Assembly (NCBI RefSeq): GCF_009455635.1
Contig: NZ_QPER01000001.1
Location: 3,224,001-3,288,000, forward strand
Length of the DNA: 64,000 nt
Direction: 5' to 3'
DNA from: Paraburkholderia agricolaris
GTDB taxonomy: Bacteria > Pseudomonadota > Gammaproteobacteria > Burkholderiales > Burkholderiaceae
In this document: one piece after another, positions 26,944 through 36,056 of the stretch
How positions within the stretch are numbered: the first letter of the stretch is position 1
Layout of the letters: each line of letters starts with the position of its first letter
Made by a program: the position numbers and the translations under genes
Notes under the pieces: generated by a model
What the model saw: only the letters and a program-made list of their open reading frames with translations
Databases searched by the model: none
What the model was told of the DNA's origin: nothing

Positions 26944-28842
26944 TCAGTGCGCAAGCGCCGTGGTTGAGCCGGCGGACTGCGCCGTCTGAAGTTGTTGTGC
27001 CGTCTGTTCGTTCGACGCTTTCACGTACCAGTAGTCGATCACCCAGTCCTCATACAGATATGAATTCGGTACGATCTTCGGAAAACCGATTGTCCTCTTG
27101 TAGCCGATGCGCGCGTCCGGTGCGTAGTACTCGGGCACGAGATAAAACGAGTAGATCAGCACGCGATCCAGCGCACGGGTCGCGGCTTCCAGATCGTCGA
27201 GATTGGTAGCGGAGAGCGCGGAGTGAATCAGGGAGTCGACCGCCTTTGAACGAATACCCGAATAGTTCTCGGAGCCGATCTCAGATGCGGCCGCACTGCC
27301 GAAACGGCGTGTCAGTTCAGCGCCCGGAATCGTGACCGGCGGATAGATGAAGGTGGTCATGTCGTACTCGAAATTATCCAGGCGCTTTTCATACAACGCA
27401 CTGTCGATCTCGCGCATATGAGCATGGATGCCGAGCATGTCGAGCGCCTGCATATACGGCAGGATCAGGCGATCCATGCCGGGCTGATCGTCCATGATCT
27501 CGATCGTCATCGACGTACCGTTGGCATCGCGCAATGCGCCGTCGCGATAGTGCCAACCGGCTTGCGCCAGCAGATCGCGCGCGACGCGCAAATTGCCGCG
27601 CAGGGAATTCGGCGGGATCGTGTCGGGCTGCTTGAACATTGGACCGAACACCTCGGGCGGCACGCTGCCGCGCAATGGTTCGAGCAGCGCCAGTTCCTTC
27701 TTGCCCGGCATGCCGGTCGCGCCGAACGGACTGGCCTCGAAAAAACTGCTGGTGCGCCGGTATTGGCCGTAGAACATCATCCGGTTCATCCAGTCGTAAT
27801 CGAGTGCCAGCGTCAAGGCATGGCGCACGCGCGGGTCCTGGAACATCGGCTTGCGCATATTCATCAGCATGCCCTGCATCTGCGCGGGACCGTCGGCGAA
27901 TTCGCCTTTTTTCAATAGCCCGTTGTCGAAGTTTTTGCCGACATACTTGCGGGCCCACTGCGTTGCGCTGTATTCGACGATAACGTCCGCGTCGCCCGCC
28001 TTGAAGGCTTCGAGTTGCGTGTAATGATCGCGATACAGATTGAACGTGATCCGCGCGAAGCGGAACATGCCGCGTCGCGACGGCAGATTCGCCGCCCAGT
28101 AGTCCGGATTGCGGCGATATGTAATCTGCTTGTCGTTTTTACGGCTCTCGATCAGATACGCGCCGCTGCTGATCGGCGGCGCGGATGAGATCTGATCGAA
28201 TGGTGGACGTTTGCCGTCAGGCTGGATCCCCCACTTCGGCGAGAAGATCGGCAGGTCGCCGGCAATCAGCGGCGCATCGCGTTCCGGATGCTTGAAGTCG
28301 AAACGGACCGTGCTCCTGTCGATCACCGTCGCGCTTTTGATGATCGAGAACTGCGCGTTGAACAGCGGCGATGCCTGCGGACTCGCCAGAGTGTCGTACG
28401 AATATTTGACGTCGGCGGCGGTGATCGGATCGCCGTTGGAAAAGCGTGCGGCGGGGTTGATATGGAATGTCGCCGAGGTCAAATCCGCGGCCACCTCCAC
28501 ATCGTCGGCGATCAGCGGATATTCGGAGGCCAGTTCGTCCCAGCTACGCTGCATCAGCGTATCGAACATCAGATTCTGAATGTCGGGCGCAGGCGCACCG
28601 CGCACCAGAAACGGATTCAGCGAATCGTAGGTCTGCAGTTCGCTATAGTTTTCGAAACTCAACGAGCCGTTCGCCAGCGCGTCGGGATTCGCATAGTCGA
28701 AGTGCGTGAAATCGGCGGGATATTTCGGTTGATCGTATTGAGCAATCGAAGGGCGTGCGTGCACCGGTGCAGCGAATGCGCCGAGCAGCGCGATAAGCGT
28801 CGCGACGGTCAGTGCGACTCTTGAGTTGAGGCGGGCAAGCAT
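26944..28842 (-). CDS. yejA: YejA-like periplasmic peptide-binding protein
   Basis: This 632-residue extracellular solute-binding protein (family 5) has a Sec signal peptide (ALTVATLIALLGAFAAPVHA). The mature part has FDYANPDALANGSLSFENYSELQTYDSLNPFLVRGAPAP and SNGDPITAADVKYSYDTLASPQASPLF, which are signatures of YejA-type binding proteins. ATG 28842 has GAGGA 7 bases upstream and is chosen over ATG 28854. It is the first gene of the yejABEF run and starts after a hairpin behind the TonB-dependent receptor. The ligand is a peptide or peptide-like molecule by family; which one is unknown. Confidence 0.92.
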   Translation of the reverse strand: MLARLNSRVALTVATLIALLGAFAAPVHARPSIAQYDQPKYPADFTHFDYANPDALANGSLSFENYSELQTYDSLNPFLVRGAPAPDIQNLMFDTLMQRSWDELASEYPLIADDVEVAADLTSATFHINPAARFSNGDPITAADVKYSYDTLASPQASPLFNAQFSIIKSATVIDRSTVRFDFKHPERDAPLIAGDLPIFSPKWGIQPDGKRPPFDQISSAPPISSGAYLIESRKNDKQITYRRNPDYWAANLPSRRGMFRFARITFNLYRDHYTQLEAFKAGDADVIVEYSATQWARKYVGKNFDNGLLKKGEFADGPAQMQGMLMNMRKPMFQDPRVRHALTLALDYDWMNRMMFYGQYRRTSSFFEASPFGATGMPGKKELALLEPLRGSVPPEVFGPMFKQPDTIPPNSLRGNLRVARDLLAQAGWHYRDGALRDANGTSMTIEIMDDQPGMDRLILPYMQALDMLGIHAHMREIDSALYEKRLDNFEYDMTTFIYPPVTIPGAELTRRFGSAAASEIGSENYSGIRSKAVDSLIHSALSATNLDDLEAATRALDRVLIYSFYLVPEYYAPDARIGYKRTIGFPKIVPNSYLYEDWVIDYWYVKASNEQTAQQLQTAQSAGSTTALAH

Positions 28843-29035
28843 GGTTGTCCTCATTGAACCAGGTTGGCCGCAAGCAATTGCGCAATGACGCCAGCAAGCG
28901 CCCGCGAATGCTGGAACATCATGTGTAGCTTCATCGCTCGGTACGGATGCTCCGGTTTATGACCAAAGGCACGATTCATCCAGTCGAGGTAGCGAGCCGG
29001 TTGAATACGTCCGAAAGACTTGCATTTCCAGGCAA

Positions 29036-29072
29036 CCCGCTCCGGTTTTCAGCAATGAAAGACCGGAGCGGG
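29036..29072 (-). terminator. Hairpin between the TonB-dependent receptor and yejA
   Basis: An 11-bp perfect stem (CCCGCTCCGGT and its complement) with a 15-base loop starts about 30 bases beyond the receptor stop. No T-run follows on the minus strand, so it may attenuate or protect mRNA ends rather than fully terminate. The space from here to 28842 holds no gene and could contain a separate yejA promoter. Confidence 0.5.
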
Positions 29073-29102
29073 ACGGTTCGTCACGCTTGAGAGATCAGCT
29101 GA

Positions 29103-31895
29103 TCAGAACTTGTAGGTTGCACCGATCTGCGCATAACGACCGATAAAGTTGTAGAGCGACGTGTCGTAGCCCGTCTGGTAATACGGGTACTGCACGAAGT
29201 TCGGGTCATACGGCGGCGCACGGTTGAAGATGTTGTTGATGCCACCATACAAGGTCCAGTTCTTGAAGCCCGTGTAGCTTGCCGTCAGGTTGAACACGCT
29301 GAACGAACCGATTTCCGTCGGGATGCCGGCCGTGCCGAACTCCGATTCCATCGTGGTATTGCCGTACGGTCCCGTGTAATTCCACGTCAGCGCGGTATTC
29401 CACTTGCGATTAGGCGACTGCCAGCTGACTGTCGTGTTGCCCTTCCAACGCGGGAACGAACCGCCGAACGACAGGGACAGGGAACTGTTGTTACCCGCCG
29501 CATCGGTTGAGCCGTTAGCAAGACCCGGGGTCTGGAAGTGCCAGATGTAGCCCCAGTCGGTCGAGAGCGCGAAGGTACCGAGTTTGGTCGGCAATGCCTG
29601 ATGGAAGTTCGCCTCGAAACCGTCGGTATGCAGATACGAGAAATTGACCAGTTGCGAGTTGACGTAGTCGATCACACCGGAATTCGGATCACGGACCACG
29701 TTTGCCGGATTGTTCGCATTCACCGTCGGCTGAAGCGGTGCAATACCGATCACGTTTGACACGTCGATCTTGTACCAGTCGAAACCCAGGTCGGTATTAC
29801 GCGCGGGCGACAGTTCAAAGCCGATGTTGTAGTTCTTGGTGCGCTCCGGTTGCAGATTCGGATTACCGTGCATCAGTTCGGCGACGTTGACGTTCTGGCC
29901 GTACTGCGCGCTAGCCGGATCGGTATCGATCGCCGCCTGATTCCCCAGAGACGCGCCAGGCGCGGATTCAACCAGCGTCGGTGCGCGGAACCCGCGGTTG
30001 TACGATGCATATGCGGTGAATGCCTGCATCGGTTGATAGCGCAGAGCAAAGCGCGGCGAGAACGCACCACCGAACTGGTTGTAATGGTCGTATCGGCCAG
30101 CCTGGCTAAAAGTCAGGTTCTTGATGATAGGAATATCGATCTGGTAGTAGACTGCCGCCACGTTACGGCTCGCGTCTGCCGACTGCAGAGGAATGCCGGC
30201 AATCAGCGTCTGGCCCGTGCCCACGCCAGTCGGATTCGAGATGGATTCGCTTTGATGCTGGAACTGCGCACCGAAACCGACCCCCACGTCGCCTGTCGGC
30301 AAGTGGAACAGATTCGGCGTCGAAATGGTCGCGTCGACTACGTCGAGCTTCGATATAGCCAGGTAATCCGCGTTGCTGAACAGACCATTGAGACCGTTAG
30401 GCGTTGCAGCGGGATTGGCAAAATCATAGCCGCCGGCCAGAACGCTCTGATACGCCTGGGCGTTCATCACATTCGTATCGGTCACTGCAACAACGCTCTG
30501 CGAATGGCCATAGCTGGTCGCCCAGTTCCAGCTACCCCACTTCGACGTGTCGAACTGCCCTTTCAGGCCGGTCGAAAATGCCCAGAAATTCGAGGTCGAC
30601 TGCACACCCACGGGTGTGTTCGGAAAAGTATAGTTAAGCGGCGTTGCGACGCCGAACGGATTGTACGGATTGCTCGCGGCAACCGTGTTGTTGTTGGTCA
30701 CCAGCCCCGTCGCGGGCGAATACGACAGCGGTGAACTCAGGCCGCTGAAGTATGCCGCGCCAGTCACGATCGAGCTCGTGGCGTAGCTGTCCCAGATGTC
30801 GGCGTAAGCCTGAACGTCGTCGTTGATCTTGAAATCGCCGTGAATCTTCACGTTGGCGTGCTCGCTCTCGGGCGCCAGCGAATCGAGACTACTGGTGTTG
30901 TACCCGCAAGCGGTGCCGGGCTGGAAAGCTGCCGTGGTCGAGGTCGCGGTCGAGATCGTTTTGCCGCCGGCGCAATTGCCCACGGCAACCGGCCCGTTGC
31001 CCGTTAGCCAGTAGGACGTGGGCTGGTTGTTCCCGTACGGGAACACCTGGCTGGAGGTCGTATCGCGCTGTGACAGGTCGATACCGCTCGTGTGGGCGTA
31101 GCTGGCGGCTGCCGTGATGTTGTAGCCGTCGGAGGCCAGGTTGCCGAAGCCGCCCAGAATGTTGAACTTGTCGGTGCCCGCGCCGCCGTGCTGCGCGCCG
31201 CCCAGGCTGCCGTCCAGTTGCAGACCCTGGTAATCATGCTTGGTGATGATGTTCACCACGCCCGCGATTGCGTCCGAACCATACTGCGAAACCGCGCCGG
31301 TCTTCACGATCTCGATGCGGTCGATCATGTTGAGCGGCAGCGAATTCAGGTCGACGAACGAATCGGTAAAGTTCGTATTGAGCGCATAAGGCGCCACGCG
31401 CTGACCGTCTATCAGCACCAGCGTGTACTTTTCGCTCAGACCGCGCAGTGCGATACCCGAGCCGCCTGGTGCAGTGCTGTACGTGTAGTTGTCGCCCCAA
31501 CTGCTTGCCGAGTTGGCTGCTGTCGATCGCAGGAAATCCGACACCGTGGCCGCGCCACTCGCCTGGATATCCTTCTGCGAAACGACCTGCATCGACTGGA
31601 AGCCGGTCTTGTCGGATTGACGGATCAGCGAACCGGTCACTTCGAACTTCTTCATCTGCTGGACGCCTTTGCCAGCCGGCGTCGCGGGGGTGTTGCCCGC
31701 GGACGGTGTCGCAGCAACGCCCGATGCCGGAGCTGCCGCCGCTGCCGGCGGGCTTTCCGCAGTCGTCGCACCCGCCGCGGTTCCTGTCGTGGCCGGCTGG
31801 CTTTGTGCAAACGCCGGTACGGCGATTGCGGCCGACAATGCCAGTTCAGCCCAGATTATTCTTCTGATGGCCAGCGCCAATGCCCTCTGTTTCAT
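29103..31895 (-). CDS. TonB-dependent outer-membrane receptor
   Basis: This 930-residue receptor has a signal region ending VPAFAQ, a long low-complexity Ala/Pro/Thr linker (about 31-80), a TonB-box-like segment before KFEVTGSLIRQSD, and a plug domain (about 95-230) with the conserved VLIDGQRVAPYA and DRIEIVKTGAVSQYGSDAIAGVVNIITK. A large beta-barrel follows, ending YAQIGATYKF with the terminal Phe. GGGGA precedes ATG 31895. The extended linker after the signal peptide and the size resemble receptors for larger substrates rather than simple siderophores. It is flanked by a dedicated TonB/ExbB/ExbD set upstream and a peptide importer downstream, which suggests a peptide-like ligand. No Fur box was noticed. 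Confidence 0.93.
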   Translation of the reverse strand: MKQRALALAIRRIIWAELALSAAIAVPAFAQSQPATTGTAAGATTAESPPAAAAAPASGVAATPSAGNTPATPAGKGVQQMKKFEVTGSLIRQSDKTGFQSMQVVSQKDIQASGAATVSDFLRSTAANSASSWGDNYTYSTAPGGSGIALRGLSEKYTLVLIDGQRVAPYALNTNFTDSFVDLNSLPLNMIDRIEIVKTGAVSQYGSDAIAGVVNIITKHDYQGLQLDGSLGGAQHGGAGTDKFNILGGFGNLASDGYNITAAASYAHTSGIDLSQRDTTSSQVFPYGNNQPTSYWLTGNGPVAVGNCAGGKTISTATSTTAAFQPGTACGYNTSSLDSLAPESEHANVKIHGDFKINDDVQAYADIWDSYATSSIVTGAAYFSGLSSPLSYSPATGLVTNNNTVAASNPYNPFGVATPLNYTFPNTPVGVQSTSNFWAFSTGLKGQFDTSKWGSWNWATSYGHSQSVVAVTDTNVMNAQAYQSVLAGGYDFANPAATPNGLNGLFSNADYLAISKLDVVDATISTPNLFHLPTGDVGVGFGAQFQHQSESISNPTGVGTGQTLIAGIPLQSADASRNVAAVYYQIDIPIIKNLTFSQAGRYDHYNQFGGAFSPRFALRYQPMQAFTAYASYNRGFRAPTLVESAPGASLGNQAAIDTDPASAQYGQNVNVAELMHGNPNLQPERTKNYNIGFELSPARNTDLGFDWYKIDVSNVIGIAPLQPTVNANNPANVVRDPNSGVIDYVNSQLVNFSYLHTDGFEANFHQALPTKLGTFALSTDWGYIWHFQTPGLANGSTDAAGNNSSLSLSFGGSFPRWKGNTTVSWQSPNRKWNTALTWNYTGPYGNTTMESEFGTAGIPTEIGSFSVFNLTASYTGFKNWTLYGGINNIFNRAPPYDPNFVQYPYYQTGYDTSLYNFIGRYAQIGATYKF

Positions 31896-32274
31896 TTTTC
31901 CCCTTCCCGCTCGTCAATAAGGCCACAGCTGTGTGTGAAGAGAGGTCTTATGAACCTCTCCACTCGATGTACGGCGATCTTGCGCCGCGCTCCGTTAAAG
32001 CTGCCCCGCCTTCCAATGCCCAGCAAGCCGGTCAACAGCGCACCGGATTGCAAATGCAAGCAGGAAGGTAGGGCACTTCATAAACATGAATATCGGACTA
32101 TTTATTTATTACAAACGAATTGCGCAGCGCTTTCTGATTGTTATCACTTCTTTAATCTCAGGCTCTGGTTATATGGGCAACACACGCTCTACCAGATCTA
32201 TTCCCGATCCAACATTAAGTAATGCTTACAAATATTGAGCGACTCACTCAAACGAAAATGCGGAGCAACGACAT
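31896..32274. promoter_or_regulatory. 379-bp AT-rich leader/promoter region of the receptor, with a small hairpin
   Basis: This gap holds no convincing gene. Its distal part (about 32080-32240) is clearly AT-richer than its surroundings and probably contains the receptor promoter. A 7-bp inverted repeat (GAGAGGT and ACCTCTC, 31940-31960) lies 45 bases before the receptor start and could form a leader hairpin. A binding site for the adjacent XRE regulator is likely but cannot be fixed by eye. Confidence 0.5.
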
Positions 32275-32850
32275 CTAAAACAATCGTGGCGTGCCCACCC
32301 ACACAACTACCGCTTCCTCGCGGGTGGTATTGCACCAGGAGTGAGGCACGGTGGACTCGTAATGCGCGGTGTCACCGGCCTGCAATACGAACGTTGTACC
32401 TTCTAATGTGAGCGAGATCTGGCCGCTCATCACGTACAGGAATTCTTCCCCCGCATGCGTCGTGACCTCCGATGGGTTCTGCCCCACCGGCATCCTGACG
32501 AGAATCACTTCCAGCTTGCTGCCGACCGACAGGTTCGTCAGCCGTCCAAAAAGATTCGCGGTTCCGTCGAACCCGAAGTACTTCAGCTCGCTCCCCCTGC
32601 GCACCGACCTGTCTTCATTTGGCGTATCGACGAAGTACTGCACCGTCACACCTAAAGCCCGGGCGATGCCCACTAGCGACGTAATCGAAGGTGTTGCGTG
32701 ACCTCGTTCTACCTGCGACAAAAAGGGCTTCGAAATTCCCGCCGTGTTTGCCACTTCATCCAGCGTGCGCTTGAGTCGTTGGCGAAGCGCGCGAATTTTG
32801 CTTCCTATCGAAACTGCGACCTGTGCCTTGTTATCGAGTGGCAAAACCAT
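32275..32850 (-). CDS. XRE-family regulator with C-terminal cupin
   Basis: This 191-residue transcription factor has an N-terminal lambda-repressor-like helix-turn-helix (about residues 15-70, RALRQRLKRTLDEVANTAGISKPFLSQVERGHATPSI) and a C-terminal cupin_2 domain (about 105-190, HAGEEFLYVMSGQISLTLEG and GDTAHYESTVPHSW). Such HTH-cupin proteins commonly control amino-acid, amine or peptide metabolism and bind a small effector in the cupin. ATG 32850 is chosen over an in-frame TTG at 32874. It sits between the TonB-system operon and the receptor on the same strand and is the obvious candidate controller of this block. An inverted repeat lies 35 bp upstream of its start. Confidence 0.88.
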   Translation of the reverse strand: MVLPLDNKAQVAVSIGSKIRALRQRLKRTLDEVANTAGISKPFLSQVERGHATPSITSLVGIARALGVTVQYFVDTPNEDRSVRRGSELKYFGFDGTANLFGRLTNLSVGSKLEVILVRMPVGQNPSEVTTHAGEEFLYVMSGQISLTLEGTTFVLQAGDTAHYESTVPHSWCNTTREEAVVVWVGTPRLF

Positions 32851-32884
32851 AGCAAGACAGAATCCCGTAGTCAAAATTAGTTTG

Positions 32885-32906
32885 ATGAAACTAAACTATG
32901 TTTCAT
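32885..32906. promoter_or_regulatory. Inverted repeat ATGAAAC-N8-GTTTCAT, candidate XRE operator
   Basis: Perfect 7-bp arms with an 8-base AT-rich spacer lie directly upstream of the XRE/cupin gene. Position and symmetry suit an autoregulatory operator. The same half-site GTTTCAT also occurs at the receptor start codon (31889-31895), which may be chance. Confidence 0.45.
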
Positions 32907-32982
32907 TGAATGCAGCACCCTCCTTAAGACACGCGCGATAGCAGCGCTTCGCAAGATGGGACATAGCGGAATCAATGCACCG

Positions 32983-34188
32983 TTATTTCGACGCCACCAG
33001 CACCCACAGGCGGGCAAGGTCGGCCGAACCGTCGGTACCCTTTACAGCGCGGAAGGTTTGCACCGCGCGAGCTTTGTCGCCCGCCATGTAGTACGCCTCG
33101 CCGAGATGCAGTTGCGCCTGGTCCGGGTGATCGATACCGCCCTTCGCGATCGCAGCGTCCATCGCCGTCAGACCCTGCTTGGGCTGCCCTGCGAAAACCT
33201 GATTGAAACCCACGTCGATCGGCGCGACGGGGTTCGCGGGATCGGCCGGTGCTTGCGCCCGTTTCGCGGCGAGCGCCTGCAACCGCTTCTCGCGATCCGC
33301 TTGTGCGTCGTGACCGAGAACGCCTGACGCAAAGCCCTGATCGATGACCTGTTTGCCTTCAGCCGTGGTGCCGGCCACGATCGCGAGTTGCGTCATCTCC
33401 ATGTAATCGTCGGCGGTGCTGAGCGAACCGGTTGCACGGCGCAGGCGATAGGTGTCGATATCGAGCGCCGACGAATAGCCGGGCTTGCTGCGAATCGCGG
33501 TGAACAGATCGTCCCAGTACGACTGCTTCGGATGATAGGCAACCAGTTTCTCGAGCGTGCTGCGGTACGTCGCGTCATCTTTCACGCGCTGCGCGCAGGT
33601 GCCGAGCAATTGCAATTGCGATTCGTCGGGTGCATGGCCGGCGCGTACCTGGGCATCGACTGCCGGTTTAAGCGAACTCACCACATCGCTGCAATCGTTT
33701 GCCAGGTAGTAAGACTGAACAAGCAAAGTGCGCATGTCGGGATCGCCGCCGCCTGCTTTCAGATAGCGTTGCGCGACCTTCGCGGCTTGTGCGTAGTTTT
33801 TCTCCTGAAAGTAGATGCCCGCGAGCGCTGCGGTTGTGCGTTGCTCATCGGCACCGGTCAGGCGTCCTGAACTCAACAAGGTTTCATAGGCCTGCGCCGC
33901 CACACCCGATTCGCCGGCCGCCGCTGCCGCGGCGCCTCGCATCTCCTGGATCATGTAGCTTTCGTAGGGCGTCTTGCCCGGCACGGCGTCGGCCTGATCG
34001 ATCTTCGTCAACGCATCCTTGTACTTGTGCGCGCGATACAGATCCTGCGCGGCGTTCAGCGGCTTGGCCACATCCGGCCGCAAGCTGTCCGCTGCATGAG
34101 ACGTGACCGGCAGCACGACGAGCGCGGACAGCCCTCCGATAGCGGCCGCGATGACGGCGCGCTTGAACCGTTGATGGATCGTTAGCAT
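32983..34188 (-). CDS. Periplasmic TPR-repeat protein of the TonB cluster
   Basis: This 401-residue exported protein has a signal peptide (about 1-32, ending TSHA) followed by helical repeats of tetratricopeptide type, for example ALAGIYFQEKNYAQAAKVAQRYLKAGG at about 125-150 and PDQAQLHLGEAYYMAGDKARAVQTFRAVKG near the end. It is the last gene of the tonB-exbB-exbD-exbD run, 9 bases after the second exbD. TPR proteins in this place are known in several proteobacterial TonB clusters, but their job is unclear; scaffolding of the complex is likely. Confidence 0.82.
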   Translation of the reverse strand: MLTIHQRFKRAVIAAAIGGLSALVVLPVTSHAADSLRPDVAKPLNAAQDLYRAHKYKDALTKIDQADAVPGKTPYESYMIQEMRGAAAAAAGESGVAAQAYETLLSSGRLTGADEQRTTAALAGIYFQEKNYAQAAKVAQRYLKAGGGDPDMRTLLVQSYYLANDCSDVVSSLKPAVDAQVRAGHAPDESQLQLLGTCAQRVKDDATYRSTLEKLVAYHPKQSYWDDLFTAIRSKPGYSSALDIDTYRLRRATGSLSTADDYMEMTQLAIVAGTTAEGKQVIDQGFASGVLGHDAQADREKRLQALAAKRAQAPADPANPVAPIDVGFNQVFAGQPKQGLTAMDAAIAKGGIDHPDQAQLHLGEAYYMAGDKARAVQTFRAVKGTDGSADLARLWVLVASK

Positions 34189-34197
34189 TGCACTTCC

Positions 34198-34626
34198 TTA
34201 TTGCATGTACTGCTCGTTGCCGATCAGGCCGATTTTCGTTGCGCCTAGCCGCTGCGCCGACGCCATCACCGCCGCGACATCCTTGTACGGCACCAGCTTG
34301 TTAGGCCGCAGATGGATTTCCGCCTGAACCGGTTCGGCCGCCACCTGCGCGAGCCTGGACTCGAGCGCCGCGCGGTCCGGCACCGGCTGGCCATTCCAGG
34401 TGGTGGTGCCGTCGAAATCGATATCGATCTGCACCACTTCCGGCTGCGTGATCGGCGGCGGCGGATTGCCAATCGGCAAGTTCATCTTGATGGCATGCGT
34501 CTGAATCGGAATCGTGATGATCAGCATGATCAGCAACACCAGCATCACGTCGATCAACGGCGTGGTGTTGATATCGACCATCACATCCGGTTCGCTGCCA
34601 CCGCCCGACGATACGTTCATTCCCAT
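34198..34626 (-). CDS. exbD: ExbD-family biopolymer transport protein, second copy
   Basis: This 142-residue inner-membrane protein has one transmembrane helix (TPLIDVMLVLLIMLIITIPI, about 22-42) carrying the proton-pathway Asp in IDVMLVLL, and a periplasmic C-terminal domain. It is one of two tandem exbD genes. The second differs in its periplasmic part, with an NPPPPITQPEVVQIDIDFDG segment. Tandem exbD1-exbD2 occurs in Xanthomonas, where the two have separable roles. Gaps of 9 bases separate it from both neighbours. Confidence 0.92.
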   Translation of the reverse strand: MGMNVSSGGGSEPDVMVDINTTPLIDVMLVLLIMLIITIPIQTHAIKMNLPIGNPPPPITQPEVVQIDIDFDGTTTWNGQPVPDRAALESRLAQVAAEPVQAEIHLRPNKLVPYKDVAAVMASAQRLGATKIGLIGNEQYMQ

Positions 34627-34635
34627 GGCGACCCT

Positions 34636-35058
34636 CTAACCGCCGCGCGCTGGCGGCTCAGTAATAAACGAAACCTTCGCGATACCGGCGCGCTCGCACT
34701 CGGTAATGACCCGGCCGATGAATTCATAGCGCGTGCTCTGGTCACCGCGAACATGCACTTCCGGCTGCGGCGTCATGACCGACACGGTTTTCAGTCGTGC
34801 CAGCAGCGTCGGCGCATCGACCTGTTTCTCGTTCCAGAAGAAATCGCCGTCGCGATTGACCGCAATGACGATACTTTTGGGCGTGGTCTGCAGCGGCTGG
34901 ATCGTCTCCTTCGGCAATTGCACCGGCACCGTATGCGTCACCACCGGAATTGTGATCAGGAAGATGATCAGCAGAACCAGCATCACATCGACGAGCGGCG
35001 TGGTGTTGATACTGGAGATGACCTCGTCGTTATCATCCTGCCCAACGCTCATAGCCAT
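34636..35058 (-). CDS. exbD: ExbD-family biopolymer transport protein, first copy
   Basis: This 140-residue ExbD has a transmembrane helix with the essential Asp in TTPLVDVMLVLLIIFLIT (about 18-35). The periplasmic part has VPVQLPKETIQPLQTTPKSIVIAVNRDG, the usual ExbD pattern. It forms the proton channel with ExbB and energises TonB. It starts 12 bases after exbB and precedes the other exbD by 9 bases. Confidence 0.94.
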   Translation of the reverse strand: MAMSVGQDDNDEVISSINTTPLVDVMLVLLIIFLITIPVVTHTVPVQLPKETIQPLQTTPKSIVIAVNRDGDFFWNEKQVDAPTLLARLKTVSVMTPQPEVHVRGDQSTRYEFIGRVITECERAGIAKVSFITEPPARGG

Positions 35059-35070
35059 GACGGACTCCGC

Positions 35071-35979
35071 TTATTGGACCAGCGATGCCTGGCGAGCCGA
35101 AGCGCGCGCCGAGCGTCGGCTGCCGGCGAGCAGAACGGTATGCAGTTGTGCGCCGAAGGCTCGCACACGCTCCATCACCGACTTGTTGCGGCGAACCAGG
35201 AAGTTGTAGCCGAGCACCGCCGGCACAGCCACGGCGAGGCCGATGGCGGTCATGATCAGCGCTTCACCCACCGGACCCGCAACCTTGTCGATCGACGCCT
35301 GGCCGGCGATACCGATGGCCGTCAGCGCGTGATAAATCCCCCACACCGTGCCGAACAGACCGACGAACGGTGCTGTCGAGCCGACCGTCCCGAGGAAAGC
35401 CAGACCGTCCTGCAAGCGATTCGACACATTGGTGATCGCGCGCTCAACCGAGGTATCGATCCACGTGTTGCGGTCGACGGCTTCGAGCAGCGCTTCGTCG
35501 TGGTGTTCGCCGGCTTCGATCGCGGTTTCGGCGATGAAGCGGAACGGCGACGACTCGTCGAGCAGCTTGGCGCCTTCGACCAGCGACGGGGCAGTCCATA
35601 ACTGTTCGTCTGCGCTCTTCGCGCGACGGTTCGCGCGGAACTGCTCGAAGAACTTGGTGATCATGATGTACCAGCTGCCCATCGACATCAGCACGAGCAG
35701 AATCAGCACGAAGCGGGCGACGAAGTCGCCGTTCTTCCAGAGCGCGCCGAGACCGTACGGGTTATTGACGGTTTCAGACGTGGCCGGCTGAGGCGGCGGC
35801 ACGGCCTGGTCGGCGGCGGCCGGGGCAGCCGTTAGCGGTGCGGCGGTGGCGGGCGCCGCAGCCGACGCGGTGGCGTCGCTAGCCTGCGCATGCGCCATGT
35901 GCGGCGCCACAAAGGTATCCACCGTGGTTACGGCGAACAACAGGGTTGCCGCCAATGCGGCGAGAGTACGCTTCTTCAT
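35071..35979 (-). CDS. exbB: ExbB/TolQ-family proton channel protein
   Basis: This 302-residue protein has an N-terminal signal-like segment and an Ala/Pro-rich periplasmic stretch (about 1-70), then the MotA/TolQ/ExbB domain with three transmembrane helices (about 87-108, 195-220 and 235-260). The conserved FLGTVGSTAPFVGLFGTVWGIYHAL and GEALIMTAIGLAVAVPAVLGYN motifs are both present. The long N-terminus is typical of ExbB rather than TolQ. ATG 35979 has GGAG upstream. It follows tonB by 77 bases. Confidence 0.93.
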   Translation of the reverse strand: MKKRTLAALAATLLFAVTTVDTFVAPHMAHAQASDATASAAAPATAAPLTAAPAAADQAVPPPQPATSETVNNPYGLGALWKNGDFVARFVLILLVLMSMGSWYIMITKFFEQFRANRRAKSADEQLWTAPSLVEGAKLLDESSPFRFIAETAIEAGEHHDEALLEAVDRNTWIDTSVERAITNVSNRLQDGLAFLGTVGSTAPFVGLFGTVWGIYHALTAIGIAGQASIDKVAGPVGEALIMTAIGLAVAVPAVLGYNFLVRRNKSVMERVRAFGAQLHTVLLAGSRRSARASARQASLVQ

Positions 35980-36056
35980 GCCTGCTCCAAGTTCATTAGT
36001 ACAACTTCTAAACCAAGACTGATAAATCGCTACCGGTACCGAACAGCCCGTGTGTT

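Noticed and set aside
28855..29102. Possible small gene between yejA and the receptor
   Set aside because: Only short frames without a start signal or coding bias. The gap holds a hairpin and probably a promoter.
31896..32274. Possible Fur box before the TonB-dependent receptor
   Set aside because: No GATAATGATTATC-like palindrome could be found by eye in the AT-rich gap. Not claimed.
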